Assembly: GCF_014652935.1 (NCBI RefSeq)
Contig: NZ_BMZT01000003.1
Coordinates: 248,001 to 312,000, forward strand
Source of the DNA: Luteimonas padinae
GTDB lineage: Bacteria; Pseudomonadota; Gammaproteobacteria; Xanthomonadales; Xanthomonadaceae
DNA length: 64,000 nucleotides
Direction: 5' to 3'
Below, piece by piece: positions 1-9,651 of the stretch. Numbering within the stretch: the stretch's first letter is position 1; every line of letters starts with the position of its first letter. Below the pieces are notes generated by a model. The model did no database searches, had not been told where the DNA came from, and saw only the letters and a program-made list of their open reading frames with translations. A program made the position numbers and the translations under genes.

Positions 1-2
1 TG

Positions 3-2417
3 CGCCTGCGCGTGCAGCCTCAGGGCGAGATCGCTTCCCTCGACCAGCTGCGCGAGCTGGTCATCGACACCGGCGGGCTGCGCCTGGGCGACATCGCCGA
101 GGTGCGGCTGAAGCCCGCGCGCATCGACTTCGCGCGCCGCCTGGACGGCCGCCAGGCCGTGGGCCTGGAGGTGTTCAAGGAGCGCGACGCCAACCTGGTC
201 GAGGTTTCGCGCGCGGCCATGGCCGAGCTGGATGCCGCCGGGCGCGATCCCGGCCTGGAAGGCATCGAGTTCAAGGTGATGCACGACATGGGCAAGGAGG
301 TCACCGGCTCGCTGATCGAACTTGCGGAGGCCGGCGCAGTCGGCCTGCTGCTGTCGATCGCGGTGCTGTTCTTCTTCCTGCGCCACTGGCCGTCGACGCT
401 GATGGTGACGCTGGCGATCCCGATCTGCTTCATCATGACGCTCGGCTTCATGCACTTCTTCGGCGTCACGCTCAACGTGCTGAGCCTGATGGGCCTGCTG
501 CTGGCCGTCGGCATGCTGGTCGACAACGCCGTGGTGGTGGTGGAGAGCATCTACCAGGAGCGCGAGCGCGACCCCGGCAATCCGGTGCGCGCGTCGCTGG
601 CGGGCACGAAGCACGTCGCGATCGCTCTGTCGGCGGGCACGCTGTGCCACTGCATCGTGTTCCTGCCCAACCTGTTGGGCGAGGTCAACGACATCAGCAT
701 CTTCATGGCGCAGATCGCGATCACCATCTCGGTGTCGCTGCTGGCCTCGTGGCTGGTCGCGGTGAGCCTGATCCCGATGCTGTCGGCGCGCATGCGCACG
801 CCGCCAGCGCTGGTGGAGAAGGGCGGGGTGATCCGGCGCCTGCAGGACCGCTACGCGCGCCTGCTGCGCTGGACCCTGGCGCACCGCGGCTGGAGCGTGG
901 CCGGCATCGTGCTGGTGGTCGCGCTGAGCCTGGTGCCGATCAAGGGCACAACCTTCGACATGTTCGGCGGCGGCGAGCAGGGCGAGATCCAGCTCTACTA
1001 CAAATGGAACGGCGGCTACACGCTGCCGCAGATGTCCGAGGAGGTCACGCGGGTCGAGGGCTTCCTCGATGCCAACCGCGAGCGTTTCCGCATCACCCAG
1101 GTGTACTCGTACTTCAGCGAGGGCAACGATGCCGGAACGATCATCACCTTCGAAGAGGGCATCGCCGACCTGCGCCCGCTGTCGGAGGCGATCAGCAAGG
1201 GGTTGCCGAAGTCGGCGCGCGCCGAGATCGGCGTGTCCGGGCCGGGCGGACAGGGCGGCGGAGGCGGTGGCGGCATGGGCCAGAACGTGAGCGTGCAGCT
1301 GGTCGGCGACAGCGCCCCGGTGCTGCGCGAGCTGGCCACGGAACTGGTGCCGATGCTGGAGGCGCGCCCGGAGCTGCGCGACGTGCGCATCGACGGGGGC
1401 GCCAGCACCGACGAACTGGCGGTGCGGGTGGACCGCGAGCGCGCGGCGGCGTTCGGCTTCAGCGCCCAGCAGGTGTCGTCGTTCGTGTCGATGGCGCTGC
1501 GCGGCACCCAGCTGCGCGAGTACCGGCGCGACGACACCGAGGTGCCGGTCTGGGTGCGCTTCAGCGGCGCGCAGGAATACGGCCCGGGCGACATCGCCGG
1601 CTTCATGGTGCGTTCGCCGGACGGGCGCCAGGTGCCGCTGTCGGCGATGGTCGACCTGCAGGTGACGCCGTCGGCCACCCGGATCACGCGCCACGATCGC
1701 CAGACCGCGCTGGGCATCCAGGCCAACCTCGAGGGCGAGGCGACCATGGACGAAGCCCGCAAGGCGATGGAGGGCGTGCTCGGTGCGGTGACGCTGCCGC
1801 CCGGCTACGGCCATTCGTTCTCGGGCAGCGGCTTCGAGGAAAGCCAGCAGGCGATGAACCAGATGCTGTTCAACTTCGTGCTGGCGCTGGTGATGATCTA
1901 CGTGGTGATGGCCGCGGTGTTCGAGTCGCTGCTGTTCCCGTCAGCGATCATGAGCTGCGTGCTGTTCTCGATCCTGGGCGTGTTCTGGCTGTTCTGGATC
2001 ACCGGCACCTCGTTCACGATCATGGCCTTCATCGGCATCCTGGTGCTGATGGGCGTGGTGGTGAACAACGGCATCGTGATGGTGGAGCACATCAACAACC
2101 TGCGCCGCCGCGGCCTGTCGCGCACCGACGCGCTGGTCGAGGGCAGCCGCGAGCGCCTGCGCCCGATCCTGATGACCATGGGTACGGCGATCCTGGCGAT
2201 GGTGCCGATCTCGCTCAGCGAGACCGTGGTGCTGGGCGGCCTGGCCTATTCGCCGATGGCGCGCGCGGTGGCCGGCGGCCTGGCGTTCTCGACCGGCGTG
2301 AGCCTGCTGTTCCTGCCCACGATCTACGCGATTCTCGACGACCTCGCCAACGGCACCGCGCGCGTGCTCAGGCGAGCGCGCGGGCGTGGCGGAGAGGGGG
2401 CTGCCGCGATGGCCTGA
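3..2417 (+). CDS. RND efflux permease, HAE1 type (5' end outside window)
   Basis: Inner-membrane proton/drug antiporter subunit of a tripartite RND pump, working with a periplasmic adaptor and an outer-membrane channel. The reading frame is open from the first bases of the window, so the N terminus is missing. About 804 codons are visible, against roughly 1,020-1,050 aa for the family. Typical hydrophobic transmembrane blocks are present. Motif VGMLVDNAVVVVE (about residues 165-178 of the visible part) carries the intramembrane Asp of the proton relay. The C-terminal half repeats the fold, with GVVVNNGIVMVEHINNL. A Gly-rich linker (about residues 412-427) lies in the periplasmic loop. Substrate cannot be told from sequence. 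The adaptor gene presumably lies upstream of the window. Confidence 0.93.
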   Translation, partial: RLRVQPQGEIASLDQLRELVIDTGGLRLGDIAEVRLKPARIDFARRLDGRQAVGLEVFKERDANLVEVSRAAMAELDAAGRDPGLEGIEFKVMHDMGKEVTGSLIELAEAGAVGLLLSIAVLFFFLRHWPSTLMVTLAIPICFIMTLGFMHFFGVTLNVLSLMGLLLAVGMLVDNAVVVVESIYQERERDPGNPVRASLAGTKHVAIALSAGTLCHCIVFLPNLLGEVNDISIFMAQIAITISVSLLASWLVAVSLIPMLSARMRTPPALVEKGGVIRRLQDRYARLLRWTLAHRGWSVAGIVLVVALSLVPIKGTTFDMFGGGEQGEIQLYYKWNGGYTLPQMSEEVTRVEGFLDANRERFRITQVYSYFSEGNDAGTIITFEEGIADLRPLSEAISKGLPKSARAEIGVSGPGGQGGGGGGGMGQNVSVQLVGDSAPVLRELATELVPMLEARPELRDVRIDGGASTDELAVRVDRERAAAFGFSAQQVSSFVSMALRGTQLREYRRDDTEVPVWVRFSGAQEYGPGDIAGFMVRSPDGRQVPLSAMVDLQVTPSATRITRHDRQTALGIQANLEGEATMDEARKAMEGVLGAVTLPPGYGHSFSGSGFEESQQAMNQMLFNFVLALVMIYVVMAAVFESLLFPSAIMSCVLFSILGVFWLFWITGTSFTIMAFIGILVLMGVVVNNGIVMVEHINNLRRRGLSRTDALVEGSRERLRPILMTMGTAILAMVPISLSETVVLGGLAYSPMARAVAGGLAFSTGVSLLFLPTIYAILDDLANGTARVLRRARGRGGEGAAAMA

Positions 2418-2448
2418 TTGCCGTGTTGATCGTGGCAGTCAGGGGCGT

Positions 2449-2577
2449 GGGTCGCAGCTGTAGCTGCTCCTACAGTCATTGCGTGCGTGCGTGCGTGCGG
2501 ATGGGCGTGCGTGGCGTGGGGTCTGGGGCGTGGCGTGCGGGTATGCCGTGCGGTAGGAGCAGCTACAGCTGCGACCC
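2449..2577. repeat. REP-like inverted pair, copy 1
   Basis: Two copies of a 25-bp unit face each other with no mismatch: 2449-2473, reading GGGTCGCAGCTGTAGCTGCT and on, and its exact reverse complement at 2553-2577. They flank a 79-bp spacer. The unit recurs at 35067-35166, 40174-40255 and 42680-42705. The pair lies between the convergent ends of the RND gene and the TraB-family gene and could fold into a large hairpin that stops transcription from both sides. Confidence 0.85.
2481..2500. repeat. GCGT short tandem repeat
   Basis: Four and a half GCGT units in a row, inside the spacer of the REP-like pair. It is non-coding; slippage here would only alter the spacer length. Confidence 0.7.
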
Positions 2578-2586
2578 GGCCCGCCC

Positions 2587-3882
2587 TCAACCGAAGAGCG
2601 TGCCCAGAATCCTCAGCCCGCCGGTCCACACGCCGATCGCGGTGCCGAGGCTGGTGAGGAAGAAGTTCAGCAGCACGCGCGCGACGCGGTTGCGCCACCA
2701 GCCGCGCGCGCTGTTGACGTCCTCGCGCAGGGCCATGAAGTCGGCATAGGTCGGCTTGCGCAGCATGGCCTCGACGACGGCGCTGACCGTGCCCGAGGCG
2801 AGCGCGGGGTGCAGCGGGGTCAGCGGTGATGCGATGAAGGCCGACAGGATACTCAGCGGATGCCCGCCGGCGATCGCGCAGCCCAGCGCGCCGAGGACGC
2901 CGGTGACCAGCACCCACTGCAGCAGCAGGTCCGCACCGACGTCGATGCCACCCTGCCAGAAGCCCCAGGCGAAGCCGCCGATGACGATGGTGCCGATGAC
3001 GAGCTCCATCCACGGCACCCGGGATTTCTGCTTCACCTGTTCCAGCGATGCGCGCAACTCGGCCGGAGGCGCGGTGTCGTCGCGCAGGTGTTCGGCCAGG
3101 CCCTTGAGATGGCCCGCTCCGACCACCGCCAGCACCTCGCGCGCGCCCGTGGGCGCTTCGCGCAGGCGAGCGGCCATGTAGCGGTCGCGCTCGGCGATGA
3201 TGGTCTCGTAGAGCTCGGGCGTCTCGCCCGCGAACTCGCTGAAGCTCGACTCCAGCACATCGCCCTGCTTGAGCCGCTCGATCTCGTCCTCGCCGACCTC
3301 GTCGCTCGACAGCAGGCCCATCAGCAGGCTCGCGCTGACCTTCGCGCGCCCCCACCAGCCCAGGCGCTGCATCGCGCGCTTGAAGGTCAGGCCCACGTTG
3401 CGGTCGATGAGCTGCAGGGGCAGGCCACGCGCGCCGGCATCGGCGGCGGCGGCCTTGAGCTCGGCGCCGGGTTCGACGCCCATCTGCTCGGCCAGCCGGC
3501 GCTGGTAGGCCGCCAGCGCCAGGTTGGCGGCGAACAGCGGCGTCTTGCCCTCGCGCAGCACCTTGACCAGGTCCATGCGCCCGAGCGCGTCGGGATCGGT
3601 CATCGCCTGCAGGCGCTGCTCGTCGAGTTCGACCGCGACGGCGTCGTAGGCGCCGGTGGCGATCGCGGCGCGCACCGCGTCGACGCTGGCGCGCGAGACA
3701 TGGGCGGTGCCCAGCAGCGTGTAGCGCACGCCGTCGCGTTCGACGATGGCGTGGGGCTGGGCGGCCAGGTCGAACGCCGCGCCGGCGGCGTCGGCGGATG
3801 CGTCACGGTGCGGGCCCGACGGATCCGTGGCGGGGGCGGCGGTCACGGGGTCCGCGTCGGGCCCTGCGGGAGTCTCGGTCAT
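2587..3882 (-). CDS. TraB/PrgY-family membrane protein
   Basis: A 431-residue protein of the TraB/PrgY family, homologues of which are linked to pheromone shut-down or to putative metalloprotease activity; the function in gammaproteobacteria is not established. The N-terminal domain holds the family motif GTAHVS (about residues 58-63), an ELDEQR motif and GAGHLKGLAEHL. The last 150 residues contain several hydrophobic segments, starting around WMELVIGTIVIGG and ending FFLTSLGTAIG. The ATG at 3882 was chosen because the longer in-frame extension is antisense to the end of aguB and rich in Ser/Ala/Arg, typical of shadow coding. It is convergent with the RND gene and on the same strand as aguB-aguA, 31 bp after aguB. 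Confidence 0.85.
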   Translation of the reverse strand: MTETPAGPDADPVTAAPATDPSGPHRDASADAAGAAFDLAAQPHAIVERDGVRYTLLGTAHVSRASVDAVRAAIATGAYDAVAVELDEQRLQAMTDPDALGRMDLVKVLREGKTPLFAANLALAAYQRRLAEQMGVEPGAELKAAAADAGARGLPLQLIDRNVGLTFKRAMQRLGWWGRAKVSASLLMGLLSSDEVGEDEIERLKQGDVLESSFSEFAGETPELYETIIAERDRYMAARLREAPTGAREVLAVVGAGHLKGLAEHLRDDTAPPAELRASLEQVKQKSRVPWMELVIGTIVIGGFAWGFWQGGIDVGADLLLQWVLVTGVLGALGCAIAGGHPLSILSAFIASPLTPLHPALASGTVSAVVEAMLRKPTYADFMALREDVNSARGWWRNRVARVLLNFFLTSLGTAIGVWTGGLRILGTLFG

Positions 3883-3913
3883 GGCAATCCGGAGTCGTGC
3901 GCCCGCGGGCGCG

Positions 3914-4798
3914 TCAGTCGCGGTAGCGGCGCAGCAGGTCGTCGTAGGCGTCGATGCGGCGGTCGCGCAGGAAGGGCCAGATGCGGCGCACGTCCTCGCT
4001 GCGGCCGAGGTCGACCTCGCAGGCGAGGATCGTGGCGTCGCCGCCGGCTTCGGCGATGAACTCGCCTTGCGGCCCCAGCACATGGCTGTTGCCCCAGAAG
4101 TCGATCCCCGACGCGCCGATGGGCGATGCTTCATGGCCGACGCGGTTGCAGCTGAGCACCGGCAGGCCGTTGGCCACCGCATGGCCGCGATGGCTGAGGA
4201 TCCAAGCGTCGCGCTGGCGGTTCTTCTCGGCCTGGTCGTCGTCCGGATCCCAGCCGATGGCGGTCGGGTAGAGCAGCAGCTCGGCGCCGGCCAGCGCCAT
4301 CAGGCGCGCGGCCTCCGGGTACCACTGGTCCCAGCACACCAGCACCCCGAGCCGGCCGACCGAGGTGTCGATGGGTTCGAAGCCGAGGTCGCCCGGGGTG
4401 AAGTAGAACTTCTCGTAGAAGCCCGGATCGTCGGGGATGTGCATCTTGCGGTACTTGCCGGCCGTGCTGCCGTCGGCGTCGAAGACCACCGCGGTGTTGT
4501 GGTACAGGCCGGTGGCGCGCTTCTCGAACAGCGAGCTGACCAGCACCACCCCGTGGCGCTTGGCGAGCGCGCCGAGGCGTTCGGTGCTGGGCCCGGGGAT
4601 GGTCTCGGCGAGGTCGAATTCGTCCACGCACTCGTGCTGGCAGAAGTAGGCGCCGTTGTGCAGCTCCTGCAGCAGCACCAGCTTCGCGCCCTGGCGCGCG
4701 GCCTCGGCGACGCGGGCCTCGATCACTTCGAGGTTGTCCGCGGCGCTGCCGTGGTTGCGCTCCTGGACGAGCGCGACGGGAAGGGTCTTCCTGGTCAT
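3914..4798 (-). CDS. aguB: N-carbamoylputrescine amidase
   Basis: Nitrilase-superfamily hydrolase that converts N-carbamoylputrescine to putrescine, CO2 and ammonia, the second step of the agmatine route to polyamines. It is cytoplasmic, 294 residues, the usual length. The Glu-Lys-Cys catalytic set is visible: Glu45 in LLQELHNGAYF, Lys118 in KYRKMHIPDD and Cys155 in VLVCWDQWYPE. The ATG at 4798 gives the standard N terminus MTRKTLPVALVQ; an 18-residue in-frame extension upstream matches no family member I know. aguA lies 70 bp upstream on the same strand, so the two probably form an operon. Confidence 0.95.
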   Translation of the reverse strand: MTRKTLPVALVQERNHGSAADNLEVIEARVAEAARQGAKLVLLQELHNGAYFCQHECVDEFDLAETIPGPSTERLGALAKRHGVVLVSSLFEKRATGLYHNTAVVFDADGSTAGKYRKMHIPDDPGFYEKFYFTPGDLGFEPIDTSVGRLGVLVCWDQWYPEAARLMALAGAELLLYPTAIGWDPDDDQAEKNRQRDAWILSHRGHAVANGLPVLSCNRVGHEASPIGASGIDFWGNSHVLGPQGEFIAEAGGDATILACEVDLGRSEDVRRIWPFLRDRRIDAYDDLLRRYRD

Positions 4799-4868
4799 GG
4801 CGGGGCCCCTGTGGCGGCGATGCATGTGAGCCGGCCATTGTAGGCCGCCCATGCTGTCCCTCGGGTGA

Positions 4869-5900
4869 TCAGGCCAGGCCGGCGGGCAGCTGCATCGAGA
4901 TGCAGTGCAGGCTGCCGTTCTGCCAGATCAGCGCGCGGCACGGCACCTGCACGATCTCGCGGCCCGGATGCGCGGCGGCAAGCACGGCGGCGGCGCCATC
5001 GTCGGCAGGGTCGTCGTAGGCGGGCATGAGCACGGCGCCGTTGATGACGAGGTAGTTGGCGTAGCTGGCGGCCAGGCGGCGACCGCCGTCGAGGATCGGC
5101 ACCGGCCACGGCAGCGGGAACAGCCGGTAGGGCCTGCCGTCGCTCGTGCGCAGCGCGGCGATCTCGGCGGCCATCGCCGACAGTTCGGCATAGTGCGGGT
5201 CGGCCGGATCGTCGCAGGCCTGGAACACGATGGCGTCGTCCGGCGCGAAGCGGGCCAGCGTGTCGACGTGGGCATCGGTGTCGTCGCCTTCCAGGTAGCC
5301 GTGGTCGAGCCAGAGCACGCGGTCCTGACGCAGCCAGCCACGCAGGCGCTGGTCGAGCTGTTCGCGGCTGGCGTCGGGATGGCGCTCGTGCAGGCAGCGC
5401 CAGGTGGTCAGCAGGCTGCCCGCGCCATCGGTTTCGATGGCCCCGCCTTCCAGAGCAAAATCAATCGATTGCACGGAACTGTTGCGGAAGATTCCAGCCT
5501 CGTGGAGGCGCTGCACCAGGCGGTCGTCCTCGCCCGCTTCGAACTTCCCACCCCAACCGGTGAAGCGGAAATCGAGCAGCTCGAACTCCTCCGCGCCGGC
5601 AAGCGAGATCGGCCCGGTGTCGCGCAGCCAGGTGTCGTTGTAGGGCAGGGTGATGAACCCGACCCGGCTCATGTCGATGCGGTTCGAGGCCAAGCGCGCG
5701 CGCGCGTAGGCTTCGACGTCCTCGTCGGCCACGCAGATGAGCACCGGCTGGAAACGGGTGATCGCCGCGACGTGGGCGATATAGGTCTCCTCGACCTCGC
5801 CCAGGCGCTCGGCCCAGTCGGTGCCGGCGTGCGGCCATGCGAGGAGGATCGCGGACTGGGGCTCCCACTCCGCGGGGAAACGCAGGGTCTTTTCGGTCAT
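4869..5900 (-). CDS. aguA: Agmatine deiminase
   Basis: Hydrolyses agmatine to N-carbamoylputrescine and ammonia, feeding aguB directly downstream. It has 343 residues and belongs to the peptidyl-arginine-deiminase-like family. Recognisable blocks are NDTWLRDTGPI (about 88-98), the acidic pair in EGGAIETDG, the His block DTDAHVDTLARF, and the C-terminal nucleophile Cys333 in NGSLHCISMQLP. Together with the putrescine-type importer at 36069-40164 it shows that this genome both makes and imports putrescine. The next gene upstream is a small secreted protein 4 bp away, possibly in the same transcript. Confidence 0.95.
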   Translation of the reverse strand: MTEKTLRFPAEWEPQSAILLAWPHAGTDWAERLGEVEETYIAHVAAITRFQPVLICVADEDVEAYARARLASNRIDMSRVGFITLPYNDTWLRDTGPISLAGAEEFELLDFRFTGWGGKFEAGEDDRLVQRLHEAGIFRNSSVQSIDFALEGGAIETDGAGSLLTTWRCLHERHPDASREQLDQRLRGWLRQDRVLWLDHGYLEGDDTDAHVDTLARFAPDDAIVFQACDDPADPHYAELSAMAAEIAALRTSDGRPYRLFPLPWPVPILDGGRRLAASYANYLVINGAVLMPAYDDPADDGAAAVLAAAHPGREIVQVPCRALIWQNGSLHCISMQLPAGLA

Positions 5901-5904
5901 TCGC

Positions 5905-6231
5905 TTAGCGGATCGGCGGCTTCGGACCGGTCTCGCCGGGCGTGGCCTGGTTGGCGACCGCGTCGATCACGCGGCTGTTCTCGAAGTACACGGTGAACGC
6001 GGGGTAGACCCAGCGGTGGATCGTGGGCCACTGGCGCTTCTGGCCGCCGCGCGGATCCATGCGTTCGGCCGGCGCACCGAAGCGGGCTTCGACCTGCGAC
6101 ATGCTCGAGCCGCGCGCGGGCATGGCCACGGTCTCGTGCTGGACGCGCTCGATGAGCAGGGTGTCGGCGCTGGCGCTGCCGGCGGCGGCGAGCAGGGCGG
6201 CGGTGGTCAGTGCAATGGACAAGCGCATCAT
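5905..6231 (-). CDS. Small secreted protein of unknown function
   Basis: 108 residues with a Sec signal peptide (MMRLSIALTTAALLAAAGSA, cleavage probably after ASA around residue 22). The mature part contains SSMSQVEARFGAPAERMDP, followed by a predicted beta-rich stretch. This loosely resembles the BamE/SmpA layout (turn, helix, G-x-P), but I cannot assign it firmly. Two adjacent ATG codons exist. The second (start 6228) sits six bases after GGAG and is the better placed, so the protein may be one residue shorter. It ends 4 bp before aguA and may be co-transcribed with it. Confidence 0.75.
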   Translation of the reverse strand: MMRLSIALTTAALLAAAGSASADTLLIERVQHETVAMPARGSSMSQVEARFGAPAERMDPRGGQKRQWPTIHRWVYPAFTVYFENSRVIDAVANQATPGETGPKPPIR

Positions 6232-6350
6232 GGTCTCCCCGGTGGCTGCATCGCTTGCAGCCGCAGCGTTTTAACAGATCGCGCCGGTGCCGGTGCGTGA
6301 GTCGCCCCGAACCGGGCGCGCCGTCACGGGGTGGGCGGGTGCCGGAAACG

Positions 6351-6378
6351 CGGAAGGCCGCATTGCTGCGGCCTTCCG
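6351..6378 (-). terminator. Hairpin downstream of rpmJ
   Basis: A perfect 12-bp stem (CGGAAGGCCGCA) with a 4-base loop. It lies about 55 bp past the rpmJ stop and before the start region of the secreted-protein gene. No clear T-run follows, so it may be a terminator or only an RNA-stabilising hairpin. Confidence 0.5.
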
Positions 6379-6433
6379 GGCGTCGCGGGCGGCTGCCGCA
6401 TGCATCGGCATGCGCTGCCGCCGGGCAGCCGGC

Positions 6434-6559
6434 TCAGCGCTGGCGGGCCTTGAAACGCGGGTTGGACTTGCAGATGACGAAGATCTTGCCACGGCGACGA
6501 ACGACCTTGCAGTCGCGGTGACGGGCCTTCGCCGACTTCAGGGAGGACAGGACCTTCAT
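6434..6559 (-). CDS. rpmJ: 50S ribosomal protein L36, zinc-free type
   Basis: 41-residue ribosomal protein starting [20 protein letters not shown] and ending NPRFKARQR. It matches the variant (E. coli YkgO type) that lacks the four-ligand zinc site of classical L36; here only two cysteines remain, in RDCKVV and FVICKS. Such paralogues normally replace the zinc form under zinc limitation, but in this lineage it may be the main copy. It has a good promoter of its own (6599-6628) and a hairpin downstream, and is divergent from cmk. It is too short for a simple ORF cut-off. Confidence 0.93.
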   Translation of the reverse strand: MKVLSSLKSAKARHRDCKVVRRRGKIFVICKSNPRFKARQR

Positions 6560-6598
6560 GACGAACCTCTGAAAATGGTTGGGGCAAACAAGCCGGCA

Positions 6599-6628
6599 AT
6601 TCTAGCTGGACCCGCGGCCCCGGATCAA
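6599..6628 (-). promoter_or_regulatory. Predicted sigma70 promoter of rpmJ
   Basis: On the minus strand: -35 TTGATC (6623-6628), an 18-bp spacer and -10 TAGAAT (6599-6604). That places the start of transcription about 35 bp before the rpmJ ATG. Confidence 0.6.
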
Positions 6629-6688
6629 GTACTTGCCCGGGATGCGGCGCGGCACGGTCTAGAATATCCGCCCCTCCCGGAGACCACC

Positions 6689-7372
6689 ATGCCCGAATCC
6701 ACCATCCCGGTACTGACCATCGACGGCCCCTCCGGCTCCGGCAAGGGCACGATCAGCCGCGCGGTGGCCGCGCGACTGGGCTGGCACTACCTGGATTCGG
6801 GCGCGCTGTACCGGGCGGTCGGGGTCGCCGCGGGCTGGGCCGACCTGGACCTGGACGACGCCGGCGCGCTGGTCCGCTGCGCCTTCGACACCGTGGTCGG
6901 CTTCCGCGACGATGCCGCGGGCGAGCCGCGGGTGCTGGTCAACGGCCATGACGCCACCGATGAGCTGCGCACCGAGACCGCCGGGGCGGCGGCCTCCGCC
7001 ATCGCCGCCATCCCCGAGGTGCGTTCGGCGCTCAAGGAGCGCCAGCGCGCCTTCCGCCAGGCCCCGGGCCTGGTCGCGGACGGCCGCGACATGGGGACGG
7101 TGATCTTCCCGGACGCCGGCTGGAAGGTCTTTCTCACCGCGAGCGCCGAGGAGCGCGCCGAAAGGCGCTATAAGCAGTTGAAGGACAAGGGGGTTTCCGT
7201 TACATTGGACGGTCTGCTGCGGGAGATTCTGGCCCGCGACGCGCGCGATGCCAGCCGCGCGGTGGCTCCGCTCCGCCCGGCCGAAGACGCCGTGCGCATC
7301 GACACCACCGGCCAGGGCATCGAGGCGGTCGTCGAGCGCGTCCTGGCCTTGGTGCCCGGGCACGGGGCCTGA
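6689..7372 (+). CDS. cmk: Cytidylate kinase
   Basis: Transfers phosphate from ATP to CMP/dCMP; cytoplasmic, 227 residues, usual length. The P-loop GPSGSGKGT is at residues 13-21, followed by [10 protein letters not shown] (substrate NMP site) and [13 protein letters not shown]. The ATG at 6689 is preceded by GGAG at a good distance. A TAGAAT box at 6660-6665 is a likely -10. It lies directly upstream of rpsA, the conserved proteobacterial order. Confidence 0.96.
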   Translation: MPESTIPVLTIDGPSGSGKGTISRAVAARLGWHYLDSGALYRAVGVAAGWADLDLDDAGALVRCAFDTVVGFRDDAAGEPRVLVNGHDATDELRTETAGAAASAIAAIPEVRSALKERQRAFRQAPGLVADGRDMGTVIFPDAGWKVFLTASAEERAERRYKQLKDKGVSVTLDGLLREILARDARDASRAVAPLRPAEDAVRIDTTGQGIEAVVERVLALVPGHGA

Positions 7373-7532
7373 ATCCGGCGCGGCAGATGGCCCCGCGTGG
7401 CGACCGCCGCGCGGATTTTCCGTTTCCAACCAGCACTCACGGCAAGGCGCAATCCCGCGCACGCCGACAACGGGTGGACCGGCCAGGCGCCCCGTGCGCA
7501 GCCGGTCTGTTTCATCAACCGAGTAATTTCCA

Positions 7533-9221
7533 ATGACCGAATCATTCGCAGAACTGTTCGAAGCCAGCCAGGCGAACCTCGCCAAGCTGAAGCCCGGCGC
7601 GATCGTCACCGGCACCGTGGTCCAGGTGCGCACCGACGTCGTCGTGATCAACGCCGGCCTCAAGTCCGAAGGCATCGTGCCGATCGAACAGTTCCGTAAC
7701 GACGCCGGCGAGATCGACGTCGCGGAAGGCGACGTCGTCAAGGTCGCCCTCGACTCCCTCGAGAACGGCTTCGGCGAGACCGTGCTGTCGCGCGAGAAGG
7801 CCAAGCGCGCCATGGTGTGGGACGAGCTCGAGGAAGCCCTCGAGAAGAACGAAACCGTCACCGGACGCATCAGCGGCAAGGTCAAGGGCGGCTTCACCGT
7901 CGACATCAAGGATGTCCGCGCGTTCCTGCCGGGTTCGCTGGTCGACGTGCGCCCGGTCCGCGACCCGGTGTACCTCGAGGGCAAGGAGCTGGAGTTCAAG
8001 CTCATCAAGCTCGACCGCAAGCGCAACAACGTCGTCGTCTCCCGCCGCGCGGTGGTCGAGAGCGAGCACTCCGAGGAGCGCGAGGCGCTGATGGAGAAGC
8101 TGGTCGAGGGCGCCGTGCTCAAGGGCGTGGTCAAGAACCTCACCGACTACGGCGCGTTCGTGGACCTCGGCGGCATCGACGGCCTGCTGCACATCACCGA
8201 CATGGCCTGGAAGCGCGTGCGCCATCCGTCCGAGGTGGTGGAAGTGGGCCAGGAGCTCGACGTCCGCGTGCTCAAGTACGACCGCGAGCGCAACCGCGTC
8301 AGCCTCGGCCTGAAGCAGCTGGGCGAGGATCCGTGGGACAACATCGCCCGCCGCTACCCGTCCAACACCCGCGTGTTCGGCAAGGTCTCCAACGTCACCG
8401 ACTACGGCGCGTTCGTCGAGATCGAGCCGGGCGTCGAGGGCCTGGTGCACGTGTCCGAGATGGACTGGACCAACAAGAACGTCAACCCGGCCAAGGTGGT
8501 GCAGGTCGGCGACGAGCTCGAGGTCATGGTGCTGGACGTCGACGAGGAGCGTCGCCGCATCTCGCTGGGCATCAAGCAGGTCACCTCCAACCCGTGGGAG
8601 ACCTTCGCGGCCATCCACAAGAAGGGCGACAAGGTCGAGGGCCAGATCAAGTCGATCACCGACTTCGGCATCTTCATCGGCCTGGACGGCGGCATCGACG
8701 GCCTGATCCACCTGTCCGACATGAGCTGGAACACCAGCGGCGAGGACGTGGCCCGCGAGCTGAAGAAGGGTGACACCCTCGAGGCCGTGGTGCTGGCGGT
8801 GGACCCGGAGCGCGAGCGCATCAGCCTCGGCGTCAAGCAGCTCGAGCAGGATCCGTTCGGCCAGTTCATGGCCAACCACCCGCGCGGCTCCAAGGTCACC
8901 GGCACCGTCAAGGAAGTCGACGCCAAGGGCGCCGTGATCGAAGTGGCCGATGGCGTGGAAGGCTACGTGGCCGCCCGCGACATCGCCGACGAGCGCGTCG
9001 ACGACGCCAGCCAGCACCTGAAGGTCGGTGACTCGATCGAAGCCAAGTTCATCGGCATGGACCGCAAGGGCCGCAGCCTGCAGCTGTCGATCAAGGCGAA
9101 GGACGAGGCCGAGGTGGCCGAGACCCTGGCCGAGTACAACCGCGCGGCGGCGGAAGCCTCCAGCGGAACCACCAAGCTGGGCGCGCTGCTGCGCGAGCAG
9201 CTGGACAGCAAGTCCGAGTAA
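7533..9221 (+). CDS. rpsA: 30S ribosomal protein S1
   Basis: 562 residues, the standard length for gammaproteobacterial S1, with six consecutive S1 (OB-fold) RNA-binding repeats. The repeats are easy to see from the recurring patterns [40 protein letters not shown] and [20 protein letters not shown]. It binds mRNA leaders and docks them on the 30S subunit. A 160-bp leader separates it from cmk; S1 is known to regulate its own leader in E. coli, but no specific structure was confirmed here. A strong GC hairpin follows the stop. Confidence 0.98.
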   Translation: MTESFAELFEASQANLAKLKPGAIVTGTVVQVRTDVVVINAGLKSEGIVPIEQFRNDAGEIDVAEGDVVKVALDSLENGFGETVLSREKAKRAMVWDELEEALEKNETVTGRISGKVKGGFTVDIKDVRAFLPGSLVDVRPVRDPVYLEGKELEFKLIKLDRKRNNVVVSRRAVVESEHSEEREALMEKLVEGAVLKGVVKNLTDYGAFVDLGGIDGLLHITDMAWKRVRHPSEVVEVGQELDVRVLKYDRERNRVSLGLKQLGEDPWDNIARRYPSNTRVFGKVSNVTDYGAFVEIEPGVEGLVHVSEMDWTNKNVNPAKVVQVGDELEVMVLDVDEERRRISLGIKQVTSNPWETFAAIHKKGDKVEGQIKSITDFGIFIGLDGGIDGLIHLSDMSWNTSGEDVARELKKGDTLEAVVLAVDPERERISLGVKQLEQDPFGQFMANHPRGSKVTGTVKEVDAKGAVIEVADGVEGYVAARDIADERVDDASQHLKVGDSIEAKFIGMDRKGRSLQLSIKAKDEAEVAETLAEYNRAAAEASSGTTKLGALLREQLDSKSE

Positions 9222-9237
9222 TACCGCAGCATCCGGC

Positions 9238-9263
9238 GGCGGCCCGGCGTGAGCCGGGCCGCC
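9238..9263 (+). terminator. Hairpin after rpsA
   Basis: Perfect 11-bp stem GGCGGCCCGGC with a GTGA loop, followed by GTTGGCTTGT. It lies between rpsA and ihfB. With only a weak T-rich tail it may attenuate rather than stop transcription into ihfB. Confidence 0.55.
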
Positions 9264-9293
9264 GTTGGCTTGTACAGGGTCGCCAGGGGGCAC

Positions 9294-9596
9294 ATGACCA
9301 AGTCCGAACTCATCGAGATCCTCGCCCAGCGCCAGGGGCACCTGAAGGCCGACGACGTCGACCTCGCGGTGAAGTCTCTGCTGGAGATGATGGGTGGCGC
9401 GCTGGCCAACGGCGAGCGCATCGAAGTCCGCGGTTTCGGCAGTTTCTCCCTGCATTACCGTCCGCCCCGCACGGGCCGCAACCCCAAGACCGGCGAGGCC
9501 GTCGCGCTGCCGGGCAAGCACGTTCCCCATTTCAAGCCGGGCAAGGAGCTGCGCGAACGCGTCAGCGAGGTCATGCCCCTTCCGGCCGAAGACTGA
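9294..9596 (+). CDS. ihfB: Integration host factor subunit beta
   Basis: 100-residue HU/IHF-family DNA-bending protein, the beta half of the IHF heterodimer. The beta-arm signature [20 protein letters not shown] is present, as is the upstream [11 protein letters not shown]. The ATG at 9294 gives the normal N terminus [14 protein letters not shown]; the longer frame upstream reads through the rpsA hairpin and was rejected. The order rpsA-ihfB-lapA-lapB is conserved across gammaproteobacteria. Confidence 0.97.
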   Translation: MTKSELIEILAQRQGHLKADDVDLAVKSLLEMMGGALANGERIEVRGFGSFSLHYRPPRTGRNPKTGEAVALPGKHVPHFKPGKELRERVSEVMPLPAED

Positions 9597-9651
9597 CGTC
9601 GCCGCCATCCGCGGCTGACTGCGTGGCCCGGGCCGGCTAAGCTAGCCGCCC

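Noticed and set aside
2449..2577. CRISPR array
   Set aside because: The repeats occur as single inverted pairs, not as regularly spaced direct repeats with unique spacers, and no cas genes are present anywhere in the window.
3883..4182. 100-residue N-terminal extension of the TraB-family protein
   Set aside because: It is antisense to aguB, Ser/Ala/Thr-rich and lacks family similarity; the ATG at 3882 gives a normal protein.
7542..9608. 688-codon open frame antisense to rpsA and ihfB
   Set aside because: Repetitive Asp/His/Leu/Val sequence that mirrors the S1 repeats; no start signal and no independent evidence.
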